Source: Anastatus disparis | Taxonomy: Eukaryota; Arthropoda; Insecta; Hymenoptera; Eupelmidae | Length of the DNA stretch: 64,000 bases | Direction: 5' to 3' | Assembly (NCBI GenBank): GCA_017163975.1 | Contig: JAFFSR010000251.1 | Location: forward strand, 8,556,001-8,620,000 | Part shown: positions 24,837 to 37,842 of the stretch, one piece after another | Layout of the letters: each line of letters begins with the position of its first letter | How positions within the stretch are numbered: position 1 is the first letter of the stretch | Position numbers and translations under genes: made by a program | The notes under the pieces: model-generated | What the model was told of the DNA's origin: nothing | Seen by the model: the letters and a program-made list of their open reading frames with translations, nothing else | Database searches by the model: none

Positions 24837-27800
24837 ATGTTGTCGCTCGGCCCAAAAAAAGACGGTGGACCAAATCTTAAATTTTTCGATTTTTCTGAAA
24901 TATTATCTCAATTTGAGACTATTAAACAGTGGCTACTGAAAAACGCTAAAAAGGTAAGTTTTTCTGAGTACTTTGTGTTAGATCATTTCGTGCGCGTTAC
25001 TCAAACCCGGCGTCAGGCTCTATTTCGACGTTTGTAACACGCTTTTAAATCGTGAATGTTATTATCAAGCTAGTATAAAATGTTGAAAATTAGTTTAAAA
25101 GTTTTCTAAAATATGGTATCTTAATGAATAAATTTACGCGATGTCGATTAAATTAATGTAAAATAAGTTTTGTTACAATGGCTTGATGATGCTAGCATAA
25201 CCTATATCAGTGCCGCCTTTCATATTGTGACGAAAAACGATCGTACCACGAACGATATTCAGCAAATATAAAATAATTTTTATTCGTCCGCTACTGTATC
25301 TATATTATATGCTCGCGTTAAATGTACGAAACAATAGTGATTTTTAAAAATTTAATGACAAATTACGATCAACCATACAATTCAAATGAATTCATTATTG
25401 AAATAGTTTCAATATATTTAAAAAAATTGATTTTGGTTCATTGATTTTTCAGGTAGTTGCATAATTTCAGAGTAGATATAAGAATTTTTAGTTTATAAAT
25501 CATTAATATTTAATAATTTTTATATTTTATTTCAACAGTACGTTCAAACAGATGTACCAACAAGCAAAAGTTTGTCTACTTTAATTGTACAAATTCTTCA
25601 ATTTCAAGAAGATAATCTTGGAAAAAATGTTACTAAACCTTCTATGACAAAGATTCCTGTATGTATTTTTAATTATTAAATTATTGATTAATAAAAATAT
25701 AAACAATAAATCATTTATTTTTTTTGTAGATGAAATGCTTTTTAGATTTTAAACCAGGAGGAGGACTATGTCAAATTTTATTAGCAGCTTTTAGGTTTAA
25801 GCAAGAACAGGGATGGAGGCGATTCGATTTTCCAGTAGGGAAGGTAATTTAATTATTTTTAAAAGAGTGGATATTTATACAGTAATTTTATTAAATATAT
25901 TTAAGATAAACTACGAAAAATTTTTCTTTTATTTTTCAGTCTGGCACTCGTACAGATAGAATGATGGAAATGCTCGTTGCAATAGAACGAACATTAGTTC
26001 AGAACAGATGTTTGATTATCCCAAGTGTGTTTGTGAGGCCAGAAGTTGACAAAGGCACTGCGACAAAACTAAAAGACTTGGTACGTCGTCATCAAGGAAC
26101 AATAGCAGATCATGAAGATGATGCTACTCATATAATTTATCCTGAAGTTGATCTTGCTGAAGAATATGCAAGGCCTTGTTTCCGTCGGGACCGTTTTGTT
26201 TTAATGCATTGGTATTGTTTTCCAGATAGTTATGATTCCTGGGTTACTCTAGATCTTCCATGGGATTATCCTGAAGCTGCATTTGTATATACTGGTGCTA
26301 AGTAAGTTCTATATTGCAACTGTATTTATAATTAATTTTCTAACATTGATTAAATACATTTTTTTTTTAATAAAAAATGAATTAAATTCTTTAGAACACC
26401 ATACAAAGTTTCTGCAAAGTGGTTGCTAGAATTAGATCCTTATAATGAGTGGCTGAATGAAGAAGATTTTGAAGTAGATGATAGTGGACAAAAGAAAGTA
26501 CATAAATACAAGTTATCTGTTGATGATGTTCTGTCTCCATCATCAGCTCCACCATCTGTTAAAAAACAGAAAAGGAAAAGATCGCCTTCTCCTCCACCAA
26601 AACTTGGTAAAAGAAAAAGGTAATAATTAAACTTATAAACATAAAATAAAAAATAATTTTGATCATTGTTATGAATGCATTTCTTTTAATCATTGTAAAA
26701 TAGTGGGCGAGCACCCGCCAATGTGCAAGGTTTATCAAATGTAACTTCAGTAACTCCAAAGAAATCTCGTGGAGGCGGTGATGAGGAGGAAGACTTCACA
26801 CAGGGAATGGAGGATCCACCTGCCGAACCTAGAATAGTAGAAGTTGTAGCATCTAATACCAATACACCCAACTCCACTCAAAATAACAGTTCAGCAAGTG
26901 GTGTAATTTCCAGTAAAAAACAAGATAATGAATTGCAACCTTTAAAATCTGGAAATATGGCTGATCTTGATGAACCATCAGAAGGTTTGAATTTTCACAG
27001 TTTTTTGTAAAAATTGTATTATTTATAAATTATTATATTATATTTTATATTAAAAGGTGATAAAAGCAACTCACAAGCTTCACAAGACAGAGAGGAAAGG
27101 GATGCAAGCAAAGAAAGAGGAGATGGCAGTAAAAGTGATGAACCAGAAGACAATGTAACAGAACAAACTCACCATATTGTTGTACCCAGTTACTCAGCAT
27201 GGTTTGATTATAATTCGATTCATACAATTGAAAAGCGAGCACTTTCGGAATTTTTTAATGGCAAAAATAAATCGAAAACGCCAGAAATTTATTTAGCATA
27301 CAGAAATTTTATGATTGATACTTACCGTTTAAATCCTACTGAATATATTACATCAACTGCATGCAGGTAATATTCTTAATTAAAATAAATAGTTTTTATT
27401 ATTTTAATAATTTTATCATTTTTGTACTAAAAAAAAATTTGCATTATAATTCGTTTTTATTTTCTAGACGTAACTTGGCTGGTGATGTATGTGCGATAAT
27501 GCGTGTACATGCATTTCTAGAACAATGGGGATTGATAAATTATCAAGTTGACGCGGATTCTCGACCAACACCTATGGGTCCACCTCCTACTTCACATTTT
27601 CATGTACTTTCAGATACACCTTCAGGTCTGGCTCCAGTTAATCCAAATCCTCCTAAAACGGCTCAACCTTCTGCCGCTAAAACTCTTTTGGATCTTGAAA
27701 AGAAGCCTAATGTCACTGATGAGAAACCACCTGTAGCTGGAGCAATGACGAACTTTGGTCTAAAAATAGATCAATATTCAAAGAAACCTGCTGTTTTAAA

Positions 27801-29732
27801 AAATAAACAAGCTGCAGGAGCTACACGAGATTGGACAGAACAAGAGACACTTTTATTATTGGAAGCGTTAGAGTTACATAAAGATGATTGGAATAAAGTG
27901 TGTGAACATGTTGGTTCAAGGACACAGGATGAATGTATTTTGCATTTCTTAAGATTACCTATAGAAGATCCTTACCTAGAAGAACCAGAAGGTTTAGGAC
28001 CATTAGCATATCAACCTATTCCATTTTCTAAAGCTGGCAATCCTGTTATGAGTACTGTAGCTTTTCTTGCATCTGTAGTTGATCCAAGAGTTGCAGCCAG
28101 TGCAGCGAAAGCTGCTATGGAAGAATTTGCTGCAATCAAGGATCAAGTACCAGCAGCACTTTTAGATCAACACTTGAGAAATGTGCAAGCTAGTGCAACA
28201 GATGGTAAGCTGTATATTATGAATGTCTATTAAAATGTACTCAGATACGTATATTCACATACGCACGCAGAGCTCAGCAGAACCAACAGCGTGCTATAAA
28301 AGGTCGAGCAGCTGTTATTAAGCTATCTTTTGTCTCAACTTAATAAGCAATAGATTTTGAATTAGTAATCGTGCCTGTACCAGAGTCGTAGCTACAAACA
28401 CTTGGTTTTGTGGTTTCAGTCTCTAGTACACACGCGTGAGTCTATTACATTGCAATTTAAAAATTTTTATTTGTAATTTTTACTTTAATAAAGAGTTTTT
28501 ACGACTGTCTTATTTCGCTAATTTGGTAAAGCTTTGCATACTAAGACAGTAAGTCCTTAGTAATAACGAGTTTTATTATAAAAAATATACTTGTTCAACT
28601 AATCAAATTTGTCATGACATGTGGACTGTGCTAGTAACGATTGTATAATAAGCTTCTGCCTTCTCAAACAATTAGTTTATGTTTTATATTTGTAAAAAAA
28701 ACAGTACCATAAATTATAGTTTGAATCTAAATTTTGTATAAATAAATTTAATAATTAATAGTAGCAAAAGAAGTTACAATATGCTGACACTTAAATAAAA
28801 GTAAATTCAACTATATAAACATTATTGTATGAAATAAAATCTATATTTTAAATATCTTTTTTCTATTAAGGTAAATATGACCCAGCTGCAGGACTGGCAC
28901 AATCAGGTATTGCTGGTACTGGGCCACCGGAGCCTCCAGAAGAATCAAGTAATGCACAAAACACTTCTGGTCAACCAACTCCAACATCTGCAACCTCACC
29001 ACAGTCTTCGGCTACAACACCACCTGAAGTTAAAAAGGATGAAGCAACTGATAAGCTCAAAGAAGGTACTACTACTACCTCCACATCAGAAGGCGGTGAA
29101 TCAACTGAAACTGTAACAAAGAAAGAAATTGAAACAACCGAAAGTGAAAATGCAGAACAACCCCAACAGGAATCTGAAAAAATGGATGTAGATGTTAAAG
29201 AAGGCGAAGAAAGTGAAGCAAAATCGAAAGCTGACGGAGAAGAAAGTGAAGCTAAGGAAAAGAAAGATAAGGTATGTTATAGGTATTCACTTATAATTTC
29301 GAAAAGTAACTAATTTTTAAATACAGTATAACTGTATTCTTCTAACAATTTGATGTTATTTTGTCATTCAAAAATAATTTCAAAAATGATTATTTTATTT
29401 TTATATTTGTTTAGGTCGTCAGAGACGCACAGCTACAGTCAGCAGCAGCGGCTGCTTTAGCAGCTGCAGCAGTTAAGGCCAAACATTTAGCGGCAGTAGA
29501 AGAAAGAAAAATAAAATCTTTGGTAGCATTACTGGTGGAAACTCAAATGAAGAAACTTGAAATCAAATTGCGCCACTTTGAAGAGTTAGAAACAACAATG
29601 GAACGAGAGCGTGAGGGACTCGAGTACCAAAGGCAACAACTTATCACAGAAAGACAGCAGTTCCATCTTGAGCAACTCAAAGCCGCAGAATTTAGGGCGC
29701 GACAGCAAGCGCACCAACGACTTGCTCAAGAA

Positions 29733-29764
<32 letters not shown>

Positions 29765-29981
29765 ACAACAGCAGCAACAGCAACCACCTAATCAGAATTC
29801 TAATCAGAATCAACATCAGCCACCGTGGCAACCAGGAAGTAATCCTCCGGCACAACCAACAACACAATCAACCCCTACTAGCACGACGCCGCAACCATCG
29901 CAGCCTCCATCACAACCACAACAGGGTCAACCACCAAGCCCACAAGCGCAGCCTCATACACCTCCGCAACAAATGGCATAA
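24837..29981 (+). CDS. mor: SWI/SNF (BAP/PBAP) core subunit Moira/SMARCC
   Basis: Ten exons join in phase: 24837-24953, 25539-25658, 25730-25843, 25940-26301, 26395-26619, 26704-26984, 27057-27366, 27468-28204, 28871-29271 and 29415-29981. They give 1077 residues, in the family range. The protein is the scaffold subunit of the Brahma chromatin remodeller. Features in order: an N-terminal BRCT/chromo-like module (about 118-280, [16 protein letters not shown]); a basic nuclear-signal stretch (KKQKRKR and KLGKRKR, about 293-312); a SWIRM domain (about 443-540, [20 protein letters not shown]); a SANT domain (about 628-678, [20 protein letters not shown]); an acidic, S/T-rich linker; an alanine-rich helix; a coiled coil (about 918-980); 17 consecutive Gln; and a P/Q-rich tail. 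The ATG follows a CpG-rich leader and starts the conserved [14 protein letters not shown]-terminus. Confidence 0.96.
28205..28870 (+). other. Intron 8 of Moira
   Basis: The largest intron in the 3' half of the gene (666 bp). It has a more complex block at 28240-28450 (CpG-containing, with CAGCTG and several inverted tetramers) and then AT-rich sequence. No open exon or tRNA-like fold is evident. The region could hold an intronic enhancer or a small structured RNA, but nothing decides this. Confidence 0.4.
29733..29783 (+). repeat. CAG/CAA polyglutamine tract in Moira
   Basis: Seventeen consecutive glutamine codons with mixed CAG and CAA usage. The interruption pattern makes it less prone to slippage than a pure CAG run. 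It sits after the coiled coil and before the P/Q-rich tail. Confidence 0.95.
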
Positions 29982-32026
29982 AGCTTCTTTTTGTGAACGC
30001 TCAAGTCGTTGCGCGAAATATTTTGTCAAAAAGGACAAATTTAAAAAAAGTGTTGTATAGAGGTAACCTGCTGCTGATCACTGCTGATTTCTTTAAAAAA
30101 AAGAAGAGGTCAACAGGTATACCCGAGAAAGAACTTGTTTCTTTCGTTACATTGGGACAGCACGATGCGGGTTAATTGTAACTAAATGGCGATTTTTTTA
30201 AAGAAAGACGGAAAGAATGATGAAGGAAATAATCATTGATTTCAAGTTTAACGCTAAAGGCTAATAATGACAGCGTTCTTTTGTCATTCCGTTTATTGTA
30301 GATATTTGACAGATGTATTAGGCTTATCGGAATTTCTTAAATTTATACAACATAAATGGGTTATTTTAATGTAAAAGAAATAATCATTTTTTCTCTTAAA
30401 AGAGATTTCAGACAGTACTTTTTTTGCAGAGATATAGGATTTGAGACACTTGCCACTGTCGCGTTTCACTGAAAGCCAGAGCGTGCAATTAAATTTTTAA
30501 ATTTTACTTTCACGCGGATAATCAACCCATAGAAAGTGAACATTTAAATAATGTGTGTTGATGAAAGTCGAACTAATTCTTATTAGAAGTGATTGTAAAC
30601 TAAGTGCATGATTGAAAATGAAAGCCTGACCTTCAAGAGAAAAAAAAGTTGTTTTATCAGTGTAAAACGTAAGAAAGACTTAGTTTCTTCACTTATCTTT
30701 GATACGACGTATTATTCTGAGAGTAATTATTAGAAAAGGGTCAACTTATTATATAAGAAACAAAAAAGTGTGAATTGAACGTTATTTAAGAACCATAAAA
30801 GCCGTTATTATATTGATGAAATCAAATTGTTAAATTTGATTCCATTTCATGCTGCGGTCGCGAGAACTGGCGAGTAATATTTTATTTAAGATAAAAAATC
30901 TTTTTATGTTCGTGGGTTTTGTATTTTGCAGTACAATTAATTCAACTGTAATCGACCTAACGATCTTATATAATATACTATTGACAAAAAGAATACAGAT
31001 GTGAGAAATAATTTTAACAATGCATATAGCAAAATCCTTACCAGGAAGAAAATAAAGTATATGCTGTATTTACCCCTTAACTCCTGATACAGCATGAATG
31101 ACAAGTAAGAAGTTGAATTTTATTTTGTTATAAAGAAAATTATTAGTGTTTCAGTTATAAATGATTCCTGTACAATACAACAAAATTAAATTATCTTAAA
31201 TATTATTATTCATACAATCAATGTAGAATATAAAATGTGTATATTAACATAATGTTTAGTTTATTATAACAATTTTGGAAATTATAAAGTAATTTTATTC
31301 GTAGTATTAATTTAAAAAACATATTTTTCCATTTCATTAAATTATTTTTAAAAAAAAAAGGAATAATTATTATACTTTTGCTTTTAGTGTAGATTATTTG
31401 CAAATTCATAAATTTTTTGTATTATGCATACAATTACTTTTACGTATATATAAGTGTATTTGCGCTCGTGTGTGTATCAGTGTGAGTGTGTGCGTGCTTG
31501 TACACTATGATAAGTATATCATTAGAATTTTTTTTCTGTTATTTTTGTTTTCATAAATAATTTTTTTAATGATCAATCTGAATTCAGAAGACACAATATA
31601 CTTTCAACCTGTAAAAGTTACTTTCATGTAAATTAAATGGTACACTCGCTGTTCGTCTACAAAAACGAACCAAAATATTATCATCTCCAGTAATATTTAT
31701 AAAATATATATCAGCAGTAAACACATGTCTTTACTTTTGTAAAAACACGAAAGTTAAGGGGTTAAAATGAAAATATTTGCATCTTAAATCTTTAACAATG
31801 TTGAACGTCATATACATATTTTTTTTTGTTTATGATAAAATATAATATTAAATATTTCATTAAAATCTATTTGTTTCAATAAAAATTAAAATATAAGCTG
31901 ATAAATTATTTAAAAAATTTTTAGAAATATATATAATCTCAAAGATAACAATTCAATTGACTAATATAGTTATATCGCTATAATACAATATTATCGAATA
32001 TGAATTTTAAAAATTATTGTCAATGA
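29982..32026 (+). other. Moira 3' UTR and convergent interval with CHK gene
   Basis: These 2.04 kb follow the Moira stop codon without a coding exon. Sequence complexity stays UTR-like to about 31050, where AATAAA occurs (about 31050), with another AATAAA near 31879. The 3' UTR of the convergent CHK-domain gene would enter from the right. No RNA gene is recognised. Confidence 0.55.
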
Positions 32027-35000
32027 CTATAGTACTCCATTATCGACTAGTTCAACAACAAGATCTGTCATAAGTTGGGTACATTCAATTCCAGCAGGTG
32101 GTGGTGCAAATGAACCACGTTCTTCATCATCATTAGTGTCTTTACCTTCATAAAGATCAGGTGCTTGTTCACTTTTACATGTAATTATTGGCAGCATGTC
32201 TATAGATGTGCCCAAACCAAATCGGCTACAACGATGCATCTCTTCATTCAATCTAGAAACAAATTAAATGAAAATTAAATCTCTTTTTTTTATTTCTTTT
32301 TAATTTTGTAAATAAATAGTATACAAAATATTAAATATTTGCAATCTTAATTTTTAAAACTATATTTGCTATTATATCAATTAATTTAATTACTTTTTAT
32401 ATTAAAAATACAATACATTGAAAGTGATTAATTTAATAGAAATATATTAATAGTATAAAAAAAACTTTTAATAATTCTATTATTTTATACTTATTAAATA
32501 TAACATTTATTGATTTATATTCTTTACAGTTAAAATTATAAATATAATTTAATAAATATTAAACTTATAAATGAATTGACAAATAAAAAAACGTAATACG
32601 CACAAATTCCACATTGTACCAGGGTCTCTCGTTGTTTCAGGATTTAATGTATATAAAGCAGACATTAAATGACGATGATAATGCTGTAACAATTGGGTCA
32701 TAAATATTTTTCTCACTTCAGTAGTTGTACAGAGGTAAAGAACGTAAGAGAGGTCGAGGGCCAATGAGCCAACACGGACTAGTTGAAAGTCTACTAAGCA
32801 AACAATCTGTCAAGATTAAATGATATTATATTAGTTAAATTAGAAAATTTACCTAGTTTAATTCTTATTAGTTACGATTATTTTTTATTGTTTTCCATTC
32901 CTAGAAAATTCTACGCAAAGAATGGTTATACAAAATAAAATGCTTTTTTTAAATTTTTTTTTATTATACTGTTACGGATTTTTATTTTATTAAACGAAAA
33001 TTATAATTGATTTATAAAAAAAAAAATAGAAAATTGATTACATTAGAGTCGAACCGCGAATTCATTGCACTAAAGAAAATTATCAATCATTAAGCTATTT
33101 TCACATGCATATTTATTCTATAACTTGCACTTTTTAATTTTTTTTTTTTAATTACTATGAAATGATACTCGTTACAATACTACTTTAATTTTACTATTTT
33201 TACTTTTTATTATCGGCAAAATAAACATATTCAATTGAAAAAAAAATTTAATAAGATTCTTAATGCTTTTAAATTTATCTCTTACGAACGAATATTTTTA
33301 TAAACATTTTTGTGAAATCATTTTAAAAAATTATACAAAAATTTCAAAAAAGTTTAAACGAAAATTCATTAATTCCGTAATATTTTTATAAAAAATTAAG
33401 TACTATTGTAGGTGAAAATTTTGTATTTATCCTAATGAAATTTTTTCGATAAAAACAATAAAAATTTCTGTATGAATCTCAAAACATACAATTAAATGTA
33501 TGAAAACATTGAAGATTGTGAAAAAATTAACTTTATTTGAAACATTAACCAAAATTTAATATAAATGACTTGTTATCGTTATAAGACAAAATCGTAAAAT
33601 AAGTAAGATGCATTTATGGATTCATTATTTCTTTAAAACTTTTAATCTTCAGTTTTTCATAAAATTTTAAAATAATCAGATTTGATCTTTCATCGAAGTT
33701 TGTAATAAAAAAATATATATTATTAATTAAATTAAACTTACTTGAGAATCGGAATCCGTAGATTCCTTGAATAAAAAATTATTGGTCCAACAATCACCGT
33801 GATTGAAAACAGTTAATGGTCCCTGTTTCGATGTGAGTTCGCACATCGTACGGAAAAAGCAATCTTCGTTTAAAAAATTACGAAATTTATCTAATATCTC
33901 ATCGCGCCTTGATTCCAATGACGCTGGCAAACCTTCGGTAACCATTTTCAAAGCATTACTTGTCGCACTACGATAATATTGCCGATACCAATCTTCATTT
34001 TCCATGCGAAAAAATGTCTCTTGCACAGCTCCGCCGGGATTTGCCTTTGCATCGGATAATCTCGCGAACACTTCTGGTCTTCAATATAGGTTTCCATTTT
34101 ATTTTCATTGACATAAATTTTTATTTTTTTTTTCAGTAATAATTTTCATGCACAATTACAAATTAGTGTTGGTTAGATTCATTCAAAGAAGTTTATGAAA
34201 GATTATAAATTAGACGACAATATATGTTTATCTGATTATTTACTTTTTTATGAAATCTCATTAAATTTCAACTTAAAACATTTTTTATTAAATATAAGTA
34301 TTAAATACAAAGTATCAGAAAAAAAATTTTAAACCTGCAATTTACATCGGATGTTCATTCCCCTGATCAAAGTTTAATTTAAGCTGATTAAATGATAATC
34401 GTCTATAGAATGTTTCGATCATATTCGGAGCGGTACCTTATATGCATATCAAGTAGAGAAGTACATTGCCCGCAGGTCATTCTAATCAATGTTTTAATTT
34501 TTTAAATTTTTATATAATAATAACTTGAAATTTAAAGCTTTTTATTCCTTGTTAACGTTCAATGAAATCCCTTTTTTTATTTTTTAATAAATTTCATGAA
34601 TTTTTCGAAAGATGAGATGGATGTAGAAATGTTGAAAAGCTTATCTAAAATGTGCGAAGAGATGTGCATTATCATGAGTATGAGAATAATTTTTGGTGAA
34701 TTGAACATGCATTTTAGATTTATAAAAATATAGATCTTCTATATACCTCAGATCTCTAAGTGTTAAACTCAATGCATGAAATCCAGCAAGCGCTTTTAAA
34801 ACGTGCTTCAATTTATTAACTTTCAATCCTTTTTTCCTATCGACCATTTTAAAACCTTTAGGCGCTAGATCTTCCATTGCTATTAAATTAGCTCTGGCAA
34901 CGTAAACTTTGGCGAGACCATCGAATACAGTACGTCCGTTGCTTTGCAATTCGTTTAATGCTGGCCATACTTTTGTGTAAAATACAACTTCGTTTCTAAA

Positions 35001-35504
35001 TAATAATTCACTTTTATAAGCGTCACGATGTTCTTTAGTTTCTGGCAATACTTTATAAATTATCGAACGTTCCCATGGTACGTAACCAGTATCATCGTCG
35101 TTAGTACGCTTACGTCCTTTTACTGTCAAACGATAAAGCATCGATGTATAATTATCGCCTCGACCTGAACCTGGCTCTTCGTCTAAGCTTAATATTTCTA
35201 CATCTGGCTCTTCGGCAGCTATTAGATTACGTATTTCATCGGGTTCCAGGCGAACGCTCTAAGAATTTTTTTTATAATCTTTTATTAAATATGATAACAA
35301 ATATGTGATTGCATGGGTACAATTTTATTTTCATTCTTTATTATTCTAACAATTTTTTAACAAAAATTTTAACATTTTTTATTTATTGTTAATGATTTAG
35401 GAATACTTTTAAAACTATTGCAACGTTTTTTATTTATTTTTATTATAATCTAGTAATTTGAATTCATATAAATATTAAAGCACCTAATAATTTACGTTTG
35501 CCAT
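32027..35504 (-). CDS. CHK/EcKinase-like domain protein (DUF1679-type)
   Basis: Five coding exons join in phase: 35496-35504 (MAN only), 34747-35258, 33742-34078, 32604-32806 and 32027-32252. They give 428 residues, normal for insect EcKinase-like proteins. The family has a protein-kinase-like fold and is thought to phosphorylate small molecules such as ecdysteroids or xenobiotic products. Kinase-type signatures are seen: RSIIYKVLPE (ATP-binding Lys), IAMEDL, the catalytic loop NHGDCWTNNFLF (about 267-278) and the DFG-like LVDFQLVRVGS (Asp292). The substrate cannot be told from sequence. The 9-nt first exon (ATGGCAAAC|GTAAAT) is a prediction; an internal ATG at MLYRLTV would drop the conserved GDNYTS N-terminal segment, so an upstream start is needed. 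Only one copy is present here. Confidence 0.88.
32807..33741 (-). other. Largest intron of the CHK-domain gene
   Basis: This 935-bp intron is AT-rich with homopolymer runs. A pol III box-like pair occurs at 33046-33097 on the minus strand but does not form a tRNA cloverleaf. No coding exon is seen. Confidence 0.5.
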
Positions 35505-37784
35505 AATGTTTTTTTTTTATTTTTCCATAAAATTTAAACGAGCAGCAATTTTTAATGCTATATTTTTCAGTATAGGATTATAAGACGTAATTGTATTTTT
35601 GAAAGAAAACATTCATTTATTAATTTTTATAAAAAACTAAACAAGTTAAAATTTTGTAATTTTGAAAATTTTTTTTGGAATCAATTTTTACAAGAATGTA
35701 ACTCATTTACTCTTTTCCGTAAGTGATAGAAATATATTATAGTTTATCAATGAAAATGATCTTTTTCATTATTAATTACTAATTTGTTAACATTTTAAAA
35801 AATGTATTTAATCACAAGATATACAACTTTGACATTAAATTAAGTCATGTTAATTATAGTAATTGTTGTAACTTTCGAGGCAATAAAAGAACGTGAAAAA
35901 ATGTATGATTTATATAGGGTCACATGGCACTTATTGTGTTAATGAATCACGTTAAAGACTTTATATTTTTATGACGTGTATTGTTACTTTAATTTTATAT
36001 TTGCATGATTAATAATAAAATTATTTAAATTAATAAATAATTAAATTATTTAAAATTATAAAAAGTTTCTAATAATTACTTATGCAAACTTAATTCAAAA
36101 TTAAATTATAAAATTTTCATTTTTTAAGCAATTAAGAATAGTTGTTAAATAAAAAGTTTATTATTCCAACATTACATTTCTTAACTGTAAAACATTACGA
36201 CAATCGATATGGAATGTTCTGTACTTGGAAAAAAATAATAAATTTTAAACATTGTTAATGAAAATATGTTAATAAATTATAATAAAATTAATGATTCGCG
36301 AAAATACAATAATGTATATTGACTTTTTTAAATTGTGTTAAATATTTGAGTATATTGTAATTATCGCCAAAATTCGGACTTTTAATAATTATTTTCATAT
36401 AAATTATTCAACGAATAATCAAATTTAATATATATTTTAAATATTTTTGATTATCTTAAGAAAAGAATAATAAATTGAAGAAGATGCGCCTTTTTCTACA
36501 TATTCTATATAAACAGTTTAACGAAAACAAAGATTTATTAGAATAAAAAATTTTATGACATGAACCCTATCTTTAAAATTAAATATAACATTTTAATTTA
36601 TCATAATAATTATAATAAATAACAAATAAACAATCTATTTAATATATAGGTCAAATAAAAATATTTTAAGTTTTTAATATTCTAAAATAGTAAGTACGAA
36701 AAAGTTTACAGATAAAATGTAATAATTTTTAAATTGACAAAAAGCACTATTGAAACATTAATTTTGAGACATTTTTAAATGAAAAAAAAAAAATAAATAA
36801 AAATCATATGATTTACAAATACGTGGATTTTTACGGTTAATTTGTAACCTGCGCACATAATACCCTCTATATAAGATCGATCGATATTTCCCAACCTTTG
36901 ATACCCACCCGCTCTTGTTCTGTCATAATAAAAAATAAAATTTATTTTTCTGCCACTGTTTTTCACAACTTTTTATACTCTTCAGTTTATTCTTAAACTA
37001 GTATACTATTGTTCAAGTATACAACGGTAGAATAGAGTTGAATCTTAGTTATACGCGCCACTAGACTATCACTCGGCTGCTGAGCTTTAAAGCAGCAGCC
37101 AACGAAAAAAGAGAGAAAGAGAGATATATCGACAAAGACAGATATATAAAATGTAACTAATCCAGGAGCTACAGAGAGCGCTATATAGTAAATATGACGT
37201 GTGGTTACATTATGCCGATGGAAGCAGGAAATGGGCATTTAAGTTGCAATAGGTCCTCCTCTCTTCTCTCCCTTTTTTAATACTTCAACTACTCTTCCCC
37301 ATATACACAACTTAAAGCTTGGATAGGATTACTTAATTTAGTTAATCATTCACGAACAGCACAGAAGAGCTCCCAAACGCTAAGCTTTAAAATTAAAATT
37401 GAAAAAAAAAAAAAAAATGATCCCAAGGGACAAGGACATTGATACATGTTAATCAGTGGCATTTAATTTCAATTTTCTTCTATCGTAAATTGAGCCACCG
37501 TATATTCTTCTCTCTTATTTTATTTTCTATTTTAACTAGAGAAATCGTCAAGCTCATGCAGAAAGCATTGTATAAACGCATTATACTATTAATTAGCCAT
37601 TGAATTTGGATACGTTAATAGAAATAAACTATATGCTTTATTAAATGTGAACTTATTTATTCTATTTTTTTTCTCCTTTTTATAAATTTAACTATACTAT
37701 CAACTAATAATTATGATTATTTACATGATTCAACAAAGTGAAAATATTTAAAAGAAACACTTTCCAAAAGTGTTTATGATTCTA

Positions 37785-37816
<32 letters not shown>

Positions 37817-37842
37817 ACAAAATAAAAAAAATTACATCACTT
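35505..37842. other. Interval upstream of the CHK gene, downstream of PTCD3
   Basis: These 2.34 kb hold no supportable gene. The stretch 35505-36770 is AT-rich. The more complex block 36830-37560 has GA and CT runs and CpG sites and could be the CHK-gene promoter (inference). A (TA)n run lies at 37792-37816 near the PTCD3 3' end. Open frames at 36775-37238 are low-complexity. Confidence 0.5.

Noticed and set aside
29586..29867. Antisense open frame with a poly-Leu run
   Set aside because: It is the shadow of the CAG/CAA polyglutamine codons of Moira.
33046..33097. Minus-strand pol III box pair (TAGCTTAATGATTGA and GGTTCGACTC)
   Set aside because: The spacing is slightly short and no acceptor or anticodon stem pairs. 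At best a decayed tRNA or SINE fragment.
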